Positions 11,971 to 22,900 of a stretch of 64,000 bases of DNA are shown one piece after another. Positions within the stretch are counted from its first letter, which is position 1; each line of letters opens with the position of its first letter. Source of the stretch: Hirundichthys speculiger (taxonomy: Eukaryota; Chordata; Actinopteri; Beloniformes; Exocoetidae); NCBI GenBank assembly GCA_018398805.1, contig JAGFBZ010001119.1, positions 310,001-374,000 of the forward strand. Direction: 5' to 3'. The notes beneath the pieces are model-generated. The model was not told the DNA's origin. It saw only the letters and a program-made list of their open reading frames with translations, and made no database searches. The position numbers were made by a program, and so were the translations under genes.

Positions 11971-12990
11971 TCCAAAAACACAAACATGAGACCCTTGATT
12001 CTGAAAATGTAAAACAGTAACTGCAACAGTGGGCACAGATTCTAGACCATCTATTATTTTCTCCCACTTAAAAATCAAAAGTGTGACATGTAATCTGTTC
12101 TTCTGTGTTTGGGAGTTAAAATAATAACAGAAATTATTAATTTTGTTATATAAATTAGTTAAACACTCCCCACAATTCAGTCTGGTCATCTGAAAATGAA
12201 GGAAAACTGAATCCTTCACTCAGAGGGACATTAATAGCTGTGTGTCATGCAGCACCTATTCATGTGTAAGAGTGGCTAAGAATGCCAGGGGAGAGATGAA
12301 TAAAACATGTGAACTATGCATGATTTAAGAATTGAAAATGAGTTAGGAAGAGGGTGCAACCATCACTGGTGGCCTACTGGGACAAAGACGGTAGAGACGG
12401 CTCACAAAACAGACCAGAAAACATTTGAAGCAAAATTAATTTGTTAGAGACAATATTGTGTTTATTTACTGAACGTTATTTGCAGAATTAATTTAAATTA
12501 TGGTTTGGAAATTAAAAAGCAGACTCGTAAAATGTAATCCAATCAGTCCTTGGATATGAAATCCATTTTCGTGTTCCTCTTCAATTTCCTGAATTATCAA
12601 CGCGGTGTCTGAACATGTCTGTGCATCAGTGCAACGGGATATGACTGCAGATCAAACTGAGCACAGAGGAAGAAAAAATAGAAGAGAGGTGGTTGGGAGT
12701 CATCATTCCACAGCTTCATAGACTCAAAACGAACCAATATAGTGAAATGTACGCAAGATCCAAGGAGATGCCGAGGTGAACCGTAAATATGCAAAGACAT
12801 CAAACACAGTCAAACACTCAGATCTAGTTTTAAACACACAGTGGCTCATTATCTTTATGTTAAAATAGTTTCTCTCAGTGTGGCCGCATCAGACTGTGTT
12901 TCACAAAGAATCTAAACTTCCATATATCCTGACTGTATGTCTCTTTGTTTTTTTTTTAAAGAGTTCCACATACATCTATATACGACGGAG
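11260..12990. other. Unassigned, gene-free stretch
   Basis: It contains a poly-T run at 11938-11969 and otherwise unremarkable AT-rich DNA. No exon or element ends were seen. Confidence 0.5.
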
Positions 12991-13059
12991 TATTAGGGCC
13001 ACACTGAGAATAACGCCTTTAACGGCACACAATTTTTTTTTCTCAGTGTGGCCCTAATA
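12991..13059. repeat. Short fold-back element with 19-bp perfect arms
   Basis: The arms TATTAGGGCCACACTGAGA (12991-13009) and TCTCAGTGTGGCCCTAATA (13041-13059) are exact reverse complements separated by 31 bases. A partial match to the arm (CTCAGTGTGGCC) occurs upstream at about 12875. It looks like the remains of a short terminal-inverted-repeat element. The superfamily cannot be fixed. Confidence 0.8.
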
Positions 13060-13648
13060 ATGCAGACAGTGGGAAATTCTTCAAAGTACTGAAAAAAAAA
13101 AGTATGTCGAGAACCTTTTTATTTTGTTTTGTTTAAAACGTCAGTGACCTCTTCGGCCATGATTCGTGTCCTCTCTTCAAGCTAAAGGCGCCAGAGAAGT
13201 GTTACAAGTTTTTTACTCCATCTTCCAGCCACACTCATCATTACAGCTCATGTGCAGCAGAACAGCATGCAAACAGCTGACACCATTTTTATTGATACCA
13301 ATATTGATATCGTTATTTATTCCAAACCAAGTGTCAATGAGGGACAACTTTGACTCTGTAAACTGGACACAAATAGAGTGGGGACAGCCTTCCCTGAAAA
13401 CTGTCCCCCTGGTGATTAGCTGGAGCAAATCACCAACATGAACCGTTGCACACCAGCATGAACATCGGGCTCATGCACTTGAAGTTGTGGAGGGAGGAAA
13501 GGCTTAGAAGAGATCATGATTGTTAATGTTTCCTCAGGGAACACCAGGCTGAGGGGGAAGTAGGAGCTACCGCTCCATGTTTCACTGATACTGCGCTTCA
13601 CATATCAACATATATTACAGCATCCAGAAATTGCTTACCTTGCCTTTA

Positions 13649-13680
13649 ATTAATTGTTATCGACTCCGATAACAATTAAT
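13649..13680. repeat. Perfect hairpin, 14-bp arms and 4-base loop
   Basis: ATTAATTGTTATCG and CGATAACAATTAAT flank ACTC. No terminator or miRNA context is evident. It may be a chance or fold-back structure. Confidence 0.7.
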
Positions 13681-15450
13681 ATTCTCTGAAGGGCTGTTTT
13701 GTTTTCTTGCAAGATCCTTGCAAGTGTCCAGGCGTACTGCTGAGTCCTTCTTCAAGTTACTGAACTTATAAGAGTAAGTGTCGAGAAAAACTAGCCAGGA
13801 GGTTTGTCTCAAACGTGACTTTGAAACGCTCTGCAGTGCAGCTATTAGTCGTTTACGCCAAACGTTCAGATAATAAAACACCGTATACCAACTGAAACGC
13901 TATTCATGTGGTCAGCCTCCACTTTCTGTCTTTACAGAACAGAGTCTTGCTGAGCTTCTGAACAAATGTAGTTACTGTGAGCGTACGTCTCTGTGGAGTC
14001 GAGGTGTGTTTACACCTCCAGTTCATACCTCGATAAAAGTGTCACAGTTGTGAATAATGAAAGAGAAAGAATGAAAAGTTGTTGTTTTTTATTTGCTGTA
14101 TAAATTATGAATTGCATCTGAATTGAGTTATGGTTTTCATTTGATGTTTACTTGAAATGCAGGTGATTTAAAACAGCTGCATATTCTTCAGAGCAATTTA
14201 AGCTTCCAGGGATTGTATATTACTTCTATTACAATAAATAAAAATTGAAATAACAGTTTCATATATTGTTTTTGATGTCAAACTATGTATTCACATCGGT
14301 GCCATCCAACAAAGACCTTTATTGTTTCGTTATAATGTAGCACGTGGTAATTTAAATGAGCGGAAAGGAACACATTGAACCATGGTGTATTAAAACAAAA
14401 ATAGAAATAGAATGATTTCATAACATTTGCACAAATTCAATAACAAGCATGGACGTTTGTTTCCGTAGCTCTGGGAAGTCTTTCATCATAATAGTCTATC
14501 AATATCACTTAACTAGTGAAAATTCGAGAACGGTGAAACCATTATTTAATAACTCGACTTCACTTTCTTTTACACCAGTCGCCACATTATAGTTCTGAAA
14601 ACTTTCTTTTTTCCGTAGCAAATGTGATATGTCGCCTGTGAAATTTCACAAAGGGGCCCGACTCCAACTGTGTGACATTTATTTAAAGATAAATTGCCTG
14701 CATATTACACATCCCATCACATTGTTTTGTACAGACGGAGCGGCTGCAGAGAGCGTCTCTGAGGCCAGCACATCTGGTTTCTGATTGGCCACTCTGGAAT
14801 CCACTCCATCACTGAGAGCCATTACAGAGTGGAGGAGACACTGACTGATAAACCTCTGCTCAAGTCCATCTATTCTGCAAGCATATTCAATTAAAAACAG
14901 AATTTGTCAGAGAGGCGTCACATTAAAATGTAATGGAACCATGGTATTCATGAAACATCAGTGTATGTGACCTTTTCCTTAAAAAAAAAAAAAAAGACAA
15001 ACAAACAAAAAAAAGAAAATACTTCCAAAATCTTTGCTCTGGAGAAGTGAGGAAATCTTCTTTGTATAAGCCATGCTTGGCTCAAAACACTTTAGTGAAA
15101 GAAATCTAGCAGACCTGTCCTATTACTGATCCACAACAACAAAAGTATTATTATGAACCTGAAAGGGAACATTTCTGAAAGGGGGGGCTGCAGTATACCT
15201 TTTTTTTTTTCCTGCAATAGTACCTTTCATATGAATTCTTAAAACAGGACCGACAATGACAAACATATAAAACCATAGAATACATGAAACATTTTCAGCC
15301 TTCATGACTCCTCTTCCATTTGATTGGAAATGTGCTCAACATATATTCACACTGAACATTTTTTTTGCTTGTGGCCCTCAAACGGAAAGTAATTTGCACA
15401 TTAAATCATATGGAGTGATGATCCATGAAGACGCTGTATTAGAAGTGATG

Positions 15451-15468
15451 CCCCCCCCCCCCCCCCCC
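15451..15468 (+). repeat. Poly-C run, 18 bases
   Basis: An uninterrupted C homopolymer in otherwise unique DNA. Confidence 0.9.
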
Positions 15469-17337
15469 TTCTCATAGGACAGTTTTCTTTATTATCCATC
15501 CTGCAGCCTTGTGATCTGAATGTAAGCTTATCTGTATGTCTGCTAACCCATGTTAACAAGACTGTTGAAGAGTCAGCCCTATGTCCTCATTAATATTTCC
15601 TTTTTGGATTTTGTGACATGAAACTTTTGTTACAGCTATGCCTGGCATGAAGCTACCCTGAACAATGTGACTCTCAGAAATGGGAAGATCTGAATGCACT
15701 GCAGAACCCACTTCAGCTCCTGTGACCCTCATCAGAAGAAAACCCACCCATGTTGTTTACCCTCAACTGTAAACAACAATATGTAGATGAGGCAGCAAGG
15801 GACACCTGAGTTTGTTGTGTTTGGCATCAGTTTCTGAGCAGCCAAAGCCTGTTTGCAATAATACTGCAACTGGCCGCATGTGTAGGAGGAAAGCCAAGGG
15901 CAATCAGCCACAAAGGTTATATCCAGCACAGTTAAAAATTTGCGCGGATGCACATTAATTTGGTTTTGAAATGGCTCATTGGTGTGAATGTAGGACCGTT
16001 GTGGACGCAGCCTCAAAGAGCCAGCTTCACTTTTAGTTTAGCTCTGCGTTTCTGAATGGGATTCTGCTGCTCTAAGATGACAGTCAACAAGTGAGGAAGT
16101 TTTAATGTATTATGCATTGAAAAAAAAAAAAAAGCTTTGCAATAATTTGAATATGATTTGTTTTTGGCCAAACATATTATGGGGGAATAGGAAATAAATA
16201 TGGCAATGCAGGAGTGCTCTTCACTTGTTCAGTAGGATGCAAAATAAATAGTTTAGACTTTGTTGTTTTTAAGCATCAAAATACCTTGCAACATAATGTT
16301 GTTAGTCCCTGCTAAAATTGCAGTCTGTAAAATGGTTGACACTATTGTCAGCATTTTCAGAAAAAACTTTAAGCAATAAGCCATAAACTGCCAGTCAGTT
16401 TGGTTTCAGGAAAAAAAACAATGTTCAAATATTGATATGATCCTGCGTATCCATCAATAAATGTTCCTGATGCAGATGTACATGCTGTAGCAGCGATCAA
16501 CATTCATATAGCTTATAATTTAGTTCAAATTAATCAAAATGTTGCTGCATCCCGTCATCAGTGTGGATGCAAATTTTGCATTCATTAAAAGTGAATTTAA
16601 GCTTTCAGCATAACTGACAGAGAATGATGAGGCGCCGCCGTTCAGGGCAGAAAAGCTGATCAATCAGAGCAGAGAGCCAGAGGTCTCCTGTAAAAATGCA
16701 ACACACACCACTTTCCTGCCTGCGTCATAGGAATTTCACTCACACGTCTGTTTACCGTAAAGAAAACTTGATGAGACTTGAGTTTCAATCGAATGTTATC
16801 GCATCGAAAGATGTGCAGGACACGAAGCTAAGCTCTGAGCAAATGCATCATCTCTAAAAATAATCTGATGATACTCAGACAAAAGAACAATGAGCTGCTG
16901 CTTCATCACTCCTTCGGATCCTTCCTTGCCCTCAGTCGAGCTGGATGTCAGAACCTCCCACAGCTGTCTCAGCTACTCGAGCAGCTCCCAGGGCCAAGAG
17001 GGGATTTGGCAGCATTACAATAGCAGGGCAGACGTCCAAATTTGTGAGCTTCCTCTGTAGCTCCTCCCCTCCTCCTCCTCCTCCTCTCACTGCTTCTGTC
17101 CTTTACTCCCACATCGGCTCAACTTTTCCTCGATTTATTACAGCTCCTCCTCTCTCAGTCTTTGGGGATGCACCAGTAAGCTTTAACAACTCAGAGCCCC
17201 TGCTCAGAGTACCGGTCCCATCCACTGCCCTTTATGTCGCGTATACTTAAACTTTGTGCTGACTGAATAAGCCATCAAAAACACTAAAATGTGACATTTG
17301 TAAAAATATGGAGATAATGTTTTAAAAGTGACATAAC

Positions 17338-17627
17338 CAGGGCTTGACGCTAACGTTTTTGCTCACCAGCCGCTGTGGCTAGTGTTTTTCCTCAGTCATT
17401 AGCCATTTAGTCTTTATGCTAGCCACAGTTTTGCTGTCAGTTATTTTCTTCTTCACAATATTCTTGCATTTACATTTTAAATACAAACATTTGGTACAAC
17501 TATTGTGATGTGTCATATCAAAGAATAAATTACCAGCCAAAGTTGCTTGTGAGACAGAAATTGTTACTAGCCACAGCTAAATTTTACCAGCATTTGGCCG
17601 GTTGGCCGGTGTCAGTGTCAAGCCCTG
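17338..17627. mobile_element. Short hAT MITE, 290 bp
   Basis: The ends CAGGGCTTGACGCTAAC and ...GTGTCAAGCCCTG form terminal inverted repeats (CAGGGCTTGAC). A perfect 8-bp duplication, GACATAAC, lies at 17330-17337 and 17628-17635. CAGGG ends plus 8-bp duplications place it in the hAT superfamily. It has no coding region and depends on another element's transposase. Confidence 0.88.
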
Positions 17628-17635
17628 GACATAAC

Positions 17636-18287
17636 AGTGATTCGGCTGGTGCCACATGACATTTGGACACCTTGTGACTTCAAAAAGTCTAAATCAGCAG
17701 CTTATAAAGTTAAAATGAAATGTGATCACTTGTTTCATTGGTCAATTTTTCAAAAACAGTTAACCACATGCAATCATTTTGTTGCTGTATTAAGCATACC
17801 TTTCTTGTTTCCCCCTCTCTTTGGATTATAGAAGATTCCTGGTGGTGTTTCGTAGGCTGAGCTCCAGTGACACCTCCCTTCTGCTTCGGTGTACTGAACC
17901 AGTGCACCTTTTACACCCTTTGTCTCTTCTGCTGATCTCCACTTTGATATCTTCTCCTCCTTTTTCCTCATTAGCCCATTTCATTTTCTTCTTTAATCAC
18001 CTTTCCTGTCATCCAAATTATCCCTCTCAAGTGTTGGTCCATCGAACACCTACATACATTTTTGCTGTCAGAGAGTTCAGCTTTCCTGGCCAAATGATGA
18101 CCCGAAACACCATCCTCTACCCTTACAATTCTTAAATTAACTGAGATGGTTTGATTTGTATGCTTTGTATTTTTTTTTCGATTTTGATACAACCATATCT
18201 GAGACCTACTGCATCACCTTATGGTAAAAACTTCACTCTTGTATCCAATCTGATACTTGTCTTCCACCCCCTGGTGGATACCTTTAT
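17636..18287. other. Unassigned stretch before the hAT/piggyBac region
   Basis: No exon supported. Overlapping open frames on both strands lack motifs. The 3' part might belong to the outer flank of the piggyBac remnant, but no piggyBac terminus was found. Confidence 0.4.
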
Positions 18288-18295
18288 CACTACAA

Positions 18296-19529
18296 TAGGG
18301 ATGGAACGGTTACCGGTACTATGGTAAAGCGCGGTAAAATTTTACGAGATAACGATTACCGTTTATGTTTGACTTCATCTCATTATCGCGGTCGATTACC
18401 GGGATCTGTAATATCAGCCTCATTCAAGTCTGCGAGCGACCCGCAACTGTGTCTCGCGTGAATATGCAGCTTGTAATTTAGGCATCGTAACGTGAGCATG
18501 GAGGAAAGTGGTGATAGTACGCAGGACATTTACTAACCCACTAAAAGGACAAAATCCTGGGTCTGGGCATTTTTTTTTTTTTTTTTAAGAATGCAGAGGG
18601 ACAACTGGTGGAGGTCAATTATCCTGTCTGCAGAGAACTTGTTTACATTTTATTGTAATTTGTACAAGCAACTTGAAGGAGCGAAGCTACTGAGATGTTT
18701 GACCAAGAGTAACCTGGTTAAGGTTGCCAACCGTCCCTTGAAAAAACGGAATCGTCCAGTATTTATAAACTCGTATTTTAGTTTATAAATACGGGAGGGT
18801 TCTGTTTTTCAAGGGACGGTTGGCAACCCTAAACCTGGTTGACGCGCTTCGCTAACTTACATTTCATAAACATTACCGTTGCGTGTTGATCGAAAAAGGA
18901 CTGGAACGATGTTCTTAATTTTCTTAATTTATTCCATTAACCTATCCGAAACCCAGAACACCGGCAGTTAGCACCACAGCGGTCAAAAACCTTTTGCCAT
19001 TCCGGGTCAAACACCTAACCAATAACAGGCAGCTACCTTTATGCCTGACCGTCAGGTAACAACACAGTGACACCCACAGACACACAGAGTGACTACAATT
19101 CATAACAACATATTTGGTTTCTTTATTTGCACATTTATACTTATTTAAGGTTCAGCTTAAAGTCCAAAGTTTTTTCATTTGAACTTGCACTATAATTTTT
19201 GTTTGCATATTTTGACCTATTATGGTTGTTAAAGTGTTTATTCAAATTTGCACCAGACAAATAAGCTTTGTTCCTGTTACTTATTTTGTTCATTTAAAAT
19301 AAAACCTCTTTCTGTGTCAGTTGTTTACCCTTTTAATGTGAAAGTTTCATTTTGATAAAATTTTGGCTTCTGATGTTTTAGTATGACAAGAAAATCACAA
19401 GATTTTATGAAATTTTTTAAATGGATGTGTTTTTTGGCCATTTGTACAGCAATAAAGAGTACCGCGATAATACTGTAAACCGTGATCATTTGTTCACTAT
19501 ATCAAATTTTCTATATTGTTACATCCCTA
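18296..19529. mobile_element. Non-autonomous hAT element, 1.23 kb
   Basis: The left end TAGGGATGGAACGG and right end ...TGTTACATCCCTA are inverted (TAGGGATG core). They are flanked by a perfect 8-bp duplication CACTACAA at 18288-18295 and 19530-19537. Subterminal GCGGTAA/TTACCG motifs resemble known fish hAT elements. No transposase frame is present. A fold-back repeat is inserted at 18722-18828. Confidence 0.88.
18722..18828. repeat. Palindromic fold-back repeat inside the hAT
   Basis: GGTTGCCAACCGTCCCTTGA on the left is matched by its reverse complement on the right, ending GGTTGGCAACC at 18828. The inner halves (GTATTTATAAAC / GTTTATAAATAC) are also complementary. The whole 107-bp stretch can fold into one imperfect hairpin. 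Confidence 0.8.
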
Positions 19530-19537
19530 CACTACAA

Positions 19538-19993
19538 CAATTCTGACAGAGTACGTGGGAAAATCCAAGATGACCGCCTTCAGCTAGTTCCTAACTCACT
19601 GGATCAAGATACAAAAAAAAATGCAATTTTTATGATTTTCCAATGACATTTTCTATTAAATTTTTAGTAATAATCTAACATGAACACTTCATCTGTTGAA
19701 GCAAGTTATAATTAATTTTTTTTTTGCATTTTAGTATGTAGTAAAATTGTGCATAAAATTTGTAAAATTTATTGTAAAAATGTGATACTACAGGTCAAAG
19801 GTGGAATTTTGTAGTAAATCCATCAATTGTCACTATCTTTTTTATTCTTGGTGCAATATGCATTATATTGATCATTGTGTATCATGCAAATGTTTTTTGG
19901 TCAATCAATTATACAAATTACAGATTGAAATGTGATATTTACAACAAACAATTGCAGTCGAAAAATTGATAAACCTATATTTCTGTACTTTCG
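19538..19993 (+). other. Probable 5' non-coding part of the piggyBac remnant
   Basis: Very AT-rich DNA between the hAT duplication and the first piggyBac ATG. It may hold promoter and 5' leader of the piggyBac element. Neither a TTAA target site nor terminal repeats could be assigned. Confidence 0.35.
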
Positions 19994-20085
19994 ATGGCTA
20001 AACAGTATATTGGTGGCAATATTTTTGGCAATTCAAGTGACATAGAGGGGTTGCTGTCTGGAGATGAAGTGTTGGATAAAGATTG
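19994..20085 (+). pseudogene. piggyBac-like transposase, N-terminal segment
   Basis: An ATG at 19994 opens a frame beginning MAKQYIGGNIFGN and continuing with an acidic stretch typical of piggyBac N-termini. It is cut at 20085 by the gypsy LTR. The same frame resumes after the 3' LTR at 24545 (one GATTG copy is the target duplication), continues through a Thr-Asp-Asp-Asp-Glu stretch, and stops near 24596. No catalytic residues lie in this part. The link to piggyBac comes mainly from the downstream C-terminal segment. Confidence 0.7.
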
Positions 20086-20293
20086 TGTTGTGTTGACAGA
20101 CACCTGCAAGAATGTAATATGTGATGACCATAGGGGGCGCTGTGGGAAGATGGATGAATGAGTAAGAGAGAAGAAGAGTGTTACGTTGTCTGAGTTATGC
20201 CTGTACCCTGCTGAGAAAAAAAGAAAAGAGTTCGTGAGTAAAGAATTTGTTAATGGCACGTCTGACTCGTCTCTGCTACTGACCCACATAACA
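20086..20293 (+). repeat. 5' LTR of the gypsy element
   Basis: It starts TGTTGTGTTGACAG and ends CACATAACA. It matches the 3' LTR over its whole length except the first base (T here, A there). The start is fixed by the GATTG duplication just before it. It would carry promoter and polyadenylation functions. Confidence 0.92.
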
Positions 20294-20296
20294 AAT

Positions 20297-20310
20297 TGGC
20301 GACGAGGATG
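20297..20310 (+). promoter_or_regulatory. Primer binding site of the gypsy element
   Basis: TGGCGACGAGGATG starts three bases after the LTR. TGG followed by a tRNA-3'-end-like sequence at this place is typical of tRNA-primed LTR elements. The tRNA species was not identified. It overlaps the first gag ATG at 20308. Confidence 0.7.
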
Positions 20311-21105
20311 AGCGTTTCAGTGCCGAGTCCACCGCCCTTCCTTTCTCATGTGGGTGACCCGCCGATACCGTTTTGAGACATGGCGGAAGATTTTCGACAA
20401 TTACATGCTCGTCATTAATGCAAGCGGAGACGCATGGCCGGATGCAAGGCGACGTGCGGTGCTGCTCCATTGCCTGGGTCCGGAAGGACAGCGGCTTTCC
20501 TACACTTTGCCGGATCAAGGTACGACGTTTAACGAGGCCATGTCCGCCCTCGAGAAACACTTTGTGCCGAAAGTTAATGTTGTGGCCAGCAGCACACGTT
20601 CAGACAGCGCGCTCACGAGCGGATGAGACGGCATCACAGTATGTGGCAGCTTTGAGAGCGTTAGCTTCACCATGTGGTTTGGACAGATGGAAAACGAAAT
20701 GATACGTGATCAGCTGATTTCAAATACTTACCTTGCTGCTGTGAGAGATAAATTACTACTTGAGGACGATCTCACTCTGGAGAGAGCTCACACCATCGCA
20801 TGCCAGGTGGAGGCAGCGGTCAAAAATGCAACACTGCTTTCTTCAGCTAAAACGGTCCCAGCTACGCCAGTGCAAGTGGTCAGTGCATCCAAGGAGCATT
20901 TCCGAGGGCGAAGAGGGGCCTGCCATAACAAAGCCCCAGCTCCAGACCATGATAAACAAAGGACCACAAACAAACAGCAACGTAAGTGCTTCAGATGTGG
21001 CTCCAACAAGCATTTGGCTAATGATAAAAACTGTCCAGCTTCTTCAGTGAACCGCATAAATGTGGCAAAAAGGGACATTTCGCCATAATATGTAATCTGC
21101 TGTAA
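20308..21105 (+). pseudogene. gag: gypsy gag, frameshifted
   Basis: The ATG at 20308 directly follows the primer binding site. The capsid-like region reads in pieces: frame breaks occur near 20370, 20620, 20680 and 21050. The last long piece (20672-21088) ends with a zinc knuckle CFRCGSNKHLANDKNC. A second knuckle, KCGKKGHFAIIC, is readable in a shifted frame at about 21058-21093. Two CCHC-type knuckles bind the genomic RNA in the particle. Two breaks (20365, T run; 20680, T run) lie at homopolymers, so sequencing error is possible. Confidence 0.8.
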
Positions 21106-21240
21106 GTGAAGTAAGAGAAGTTGTAGTCCCTGAGCTAGCTGTACTGTGGGTGGATAATGTTAAGTTACTGCAGCAACTTATGATAAAATAACCTGCAATG
21201 TCATGTTGAAGCACCAGAGAGAAACTCTCATGTCCTGGAG

Positions 21241-21639
21241 TTGATTGTTGATACAGGAGCATCTGTGTCTATTCTACCAGAGACAATGTACAGACAATGT
21301 TTTGCAGATTGCTCACTGACTGAACCTCAAGTCAAACTGGTCACTTATGCTAAACGTGAGGTACCTGTTATTGGTTGCCTGCCAGCAACAGCAACCATAG
21401 CAGAAAGCAGAGTCCCAGTCTCCTTCCACATTGTTAAAACTGGATCACCTCTGATGGGCCTGGACTTGATTACAGCCCTCAATATCAACATTATTGGAGG
21501 CAAGGTAAATTACAGCAAGGACAATTATTCAAACACATCTGCTGATAACATCCAAAAATCCACAGTGCAGATTGTTGAGCTAGTCCCACCACACATCATC
21601 TTGGATGTGTCAAAGGATTCATTCATAAAGTACAAGTGA
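21241..21639 (+). pseudogene. pol: gypsy aspartic protease domain
   Basis: The open frame starts with IVDTGASVSILPE; the catalytic Asp of DTG is encoded at 21250-21252. This is the retropepsin active-site motif. The domain would cleave the Gag-Pol precursor. The frame ends in a stop at 21637-21639, just before the reverse transcriptase region, which is in another frame here. In an intact element these would be continuous. Confidence 0.85.
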
Positions 21640-22900
21640 ACAACACAGTGCAGCCAGTACGACAAAAGTTGAGACGCCTACCACTGAGCATACGCAAAGA
21701 GGTGTCAGCAGAGCTCAACCACCGCCTTCTTCAAGCTGGCATCATAGAACATGTGGATGCGTCCGAGTGGGTGAGTCCCCTGGTTGTGGTACGTAAACGT
21801 GGGGGAGGGCTGCGGCTGTGGTGTTGACCTGCGTGAGCCCAACAAAAGTGTCATCATGGACTGTTACCCTCTTCCTCATATGGAGGACATATTTACAGAA
21901 CTAGCTGGTGCTACACATTCAAGCCAAATCGATCTGAGTTCTGCTTACCATCAACTGCCTTTGCACCCTGACAGCCGGAATCTCACGGCATTCATAACAC
22001 ATGATGGTGTCTTCAGATTTACACGAGTCCCCTTTGGCCTGGCTTCAGCACCTTCAGCATTTCAGAAAATGATGCAGACCATCCTGAAGGATTTGCCAGG
22101 AGTACAAAACTACTTGGATGACATCATAATTTATGGTGGCTCAAAAGAACTGCATGATCAACATCTTCAAGCTGTTCTTCAACGGCTGAGAGACACTGGC
22201 CTTCAGATTAATGTCAACAAAAGCTCGTTTGGTCAGACCTGCATTCCATTCCTCGGACATGTCATTTCAAAAGAGGGCCTGCGCCCGAGCCCAGATCATC
22301 TGACTGCCATTGCTGAGGCTCCTGCTCCAAAAGATATGGCTGCACTACGCTCTTTCCTCGGCTTGACTTCCTGGTTCAGCAAGTTTCTTCCTAACTATGC
22401 AACGCTGGTTGAGCCTCTACGACAGCTGCTCAGAACGAATGCTCAAGCTGAACTTCAGTGGGATGCAGCAGCTGATCAAAGCTTCAGTAAGCTGAAAACC
22501 ATGCTTCTTGAGAGTCCAGCGCTTGCCATTTTTAACCCAAAGCTTCCAACCTTCATCACGACAGATGCCTCAGACTACGGGTTAGGAGCTGTCCTGACGC
22601 AGCTGCATTCAGACAATGCTGAACATATTGTTGCCTTTGCTTCCCTACACTTTCAGCTGCTGAGAGGAAGTACTCCACAACAGAAAAAGAGGCCCTAGCC
22701 TGTGTGTGGGCTGTGGAACGTTGGCGTACATATGTGTGGGGTCACAGATTTACGCTCAGAACTGACCATCAAGCTCTTACCACCCTTCTCAACACAAAAT
22801 GGCATGAACAGAGCTGGCATGAGGATCGCCAGGTGGTCAGCGAGACTGATGTGTTTTTTTAGTATGATGTGCAGTATCGCCCAGGTACGCAGAATGTCAT
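21636..22900 (+). pseudogene. pol: gypsy reverse transcriptase and RNase H, frameshifted
   Basis: The N-terminal reverse transcriptase part (21636-21827) includes IEHVDASEWVSPLVVVRKR. A frame change near 21810 leads into VDLREPNKSV and then the palm motif YLDD at 22111-22122. The RNase H domain begins with FITTDASDYGLGAVL (about 22552-22596). A frame change near 22650 breaks it, and a further one in a T run near 22853 separates it from DVQYRPGTQNVMADCLSR, which opens the integrase frame. It would copy the RNA into DNA and degrade the template. Confidence 0.88.

Larger units (their letters stand above)
13060..17329. other. Long gene-free stretch
   Basis: About 4.3 kb without recognisable coding or element structure. 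Points of note are a 14-bp-arm hairpin at 13649-13680, A-runs near 14980 and 16120, and a poly-C run at 15451-15468. A CTCC-rich patch near 17058-17085 gives spurious proline-rich frames. Confidence 0.5.

Noticed and set aside
16945..17250. Proline/serine-rich open frame of 101 codons
   Set aside because: Driven by a CTCC simple repeat. No domain and no supporting context.
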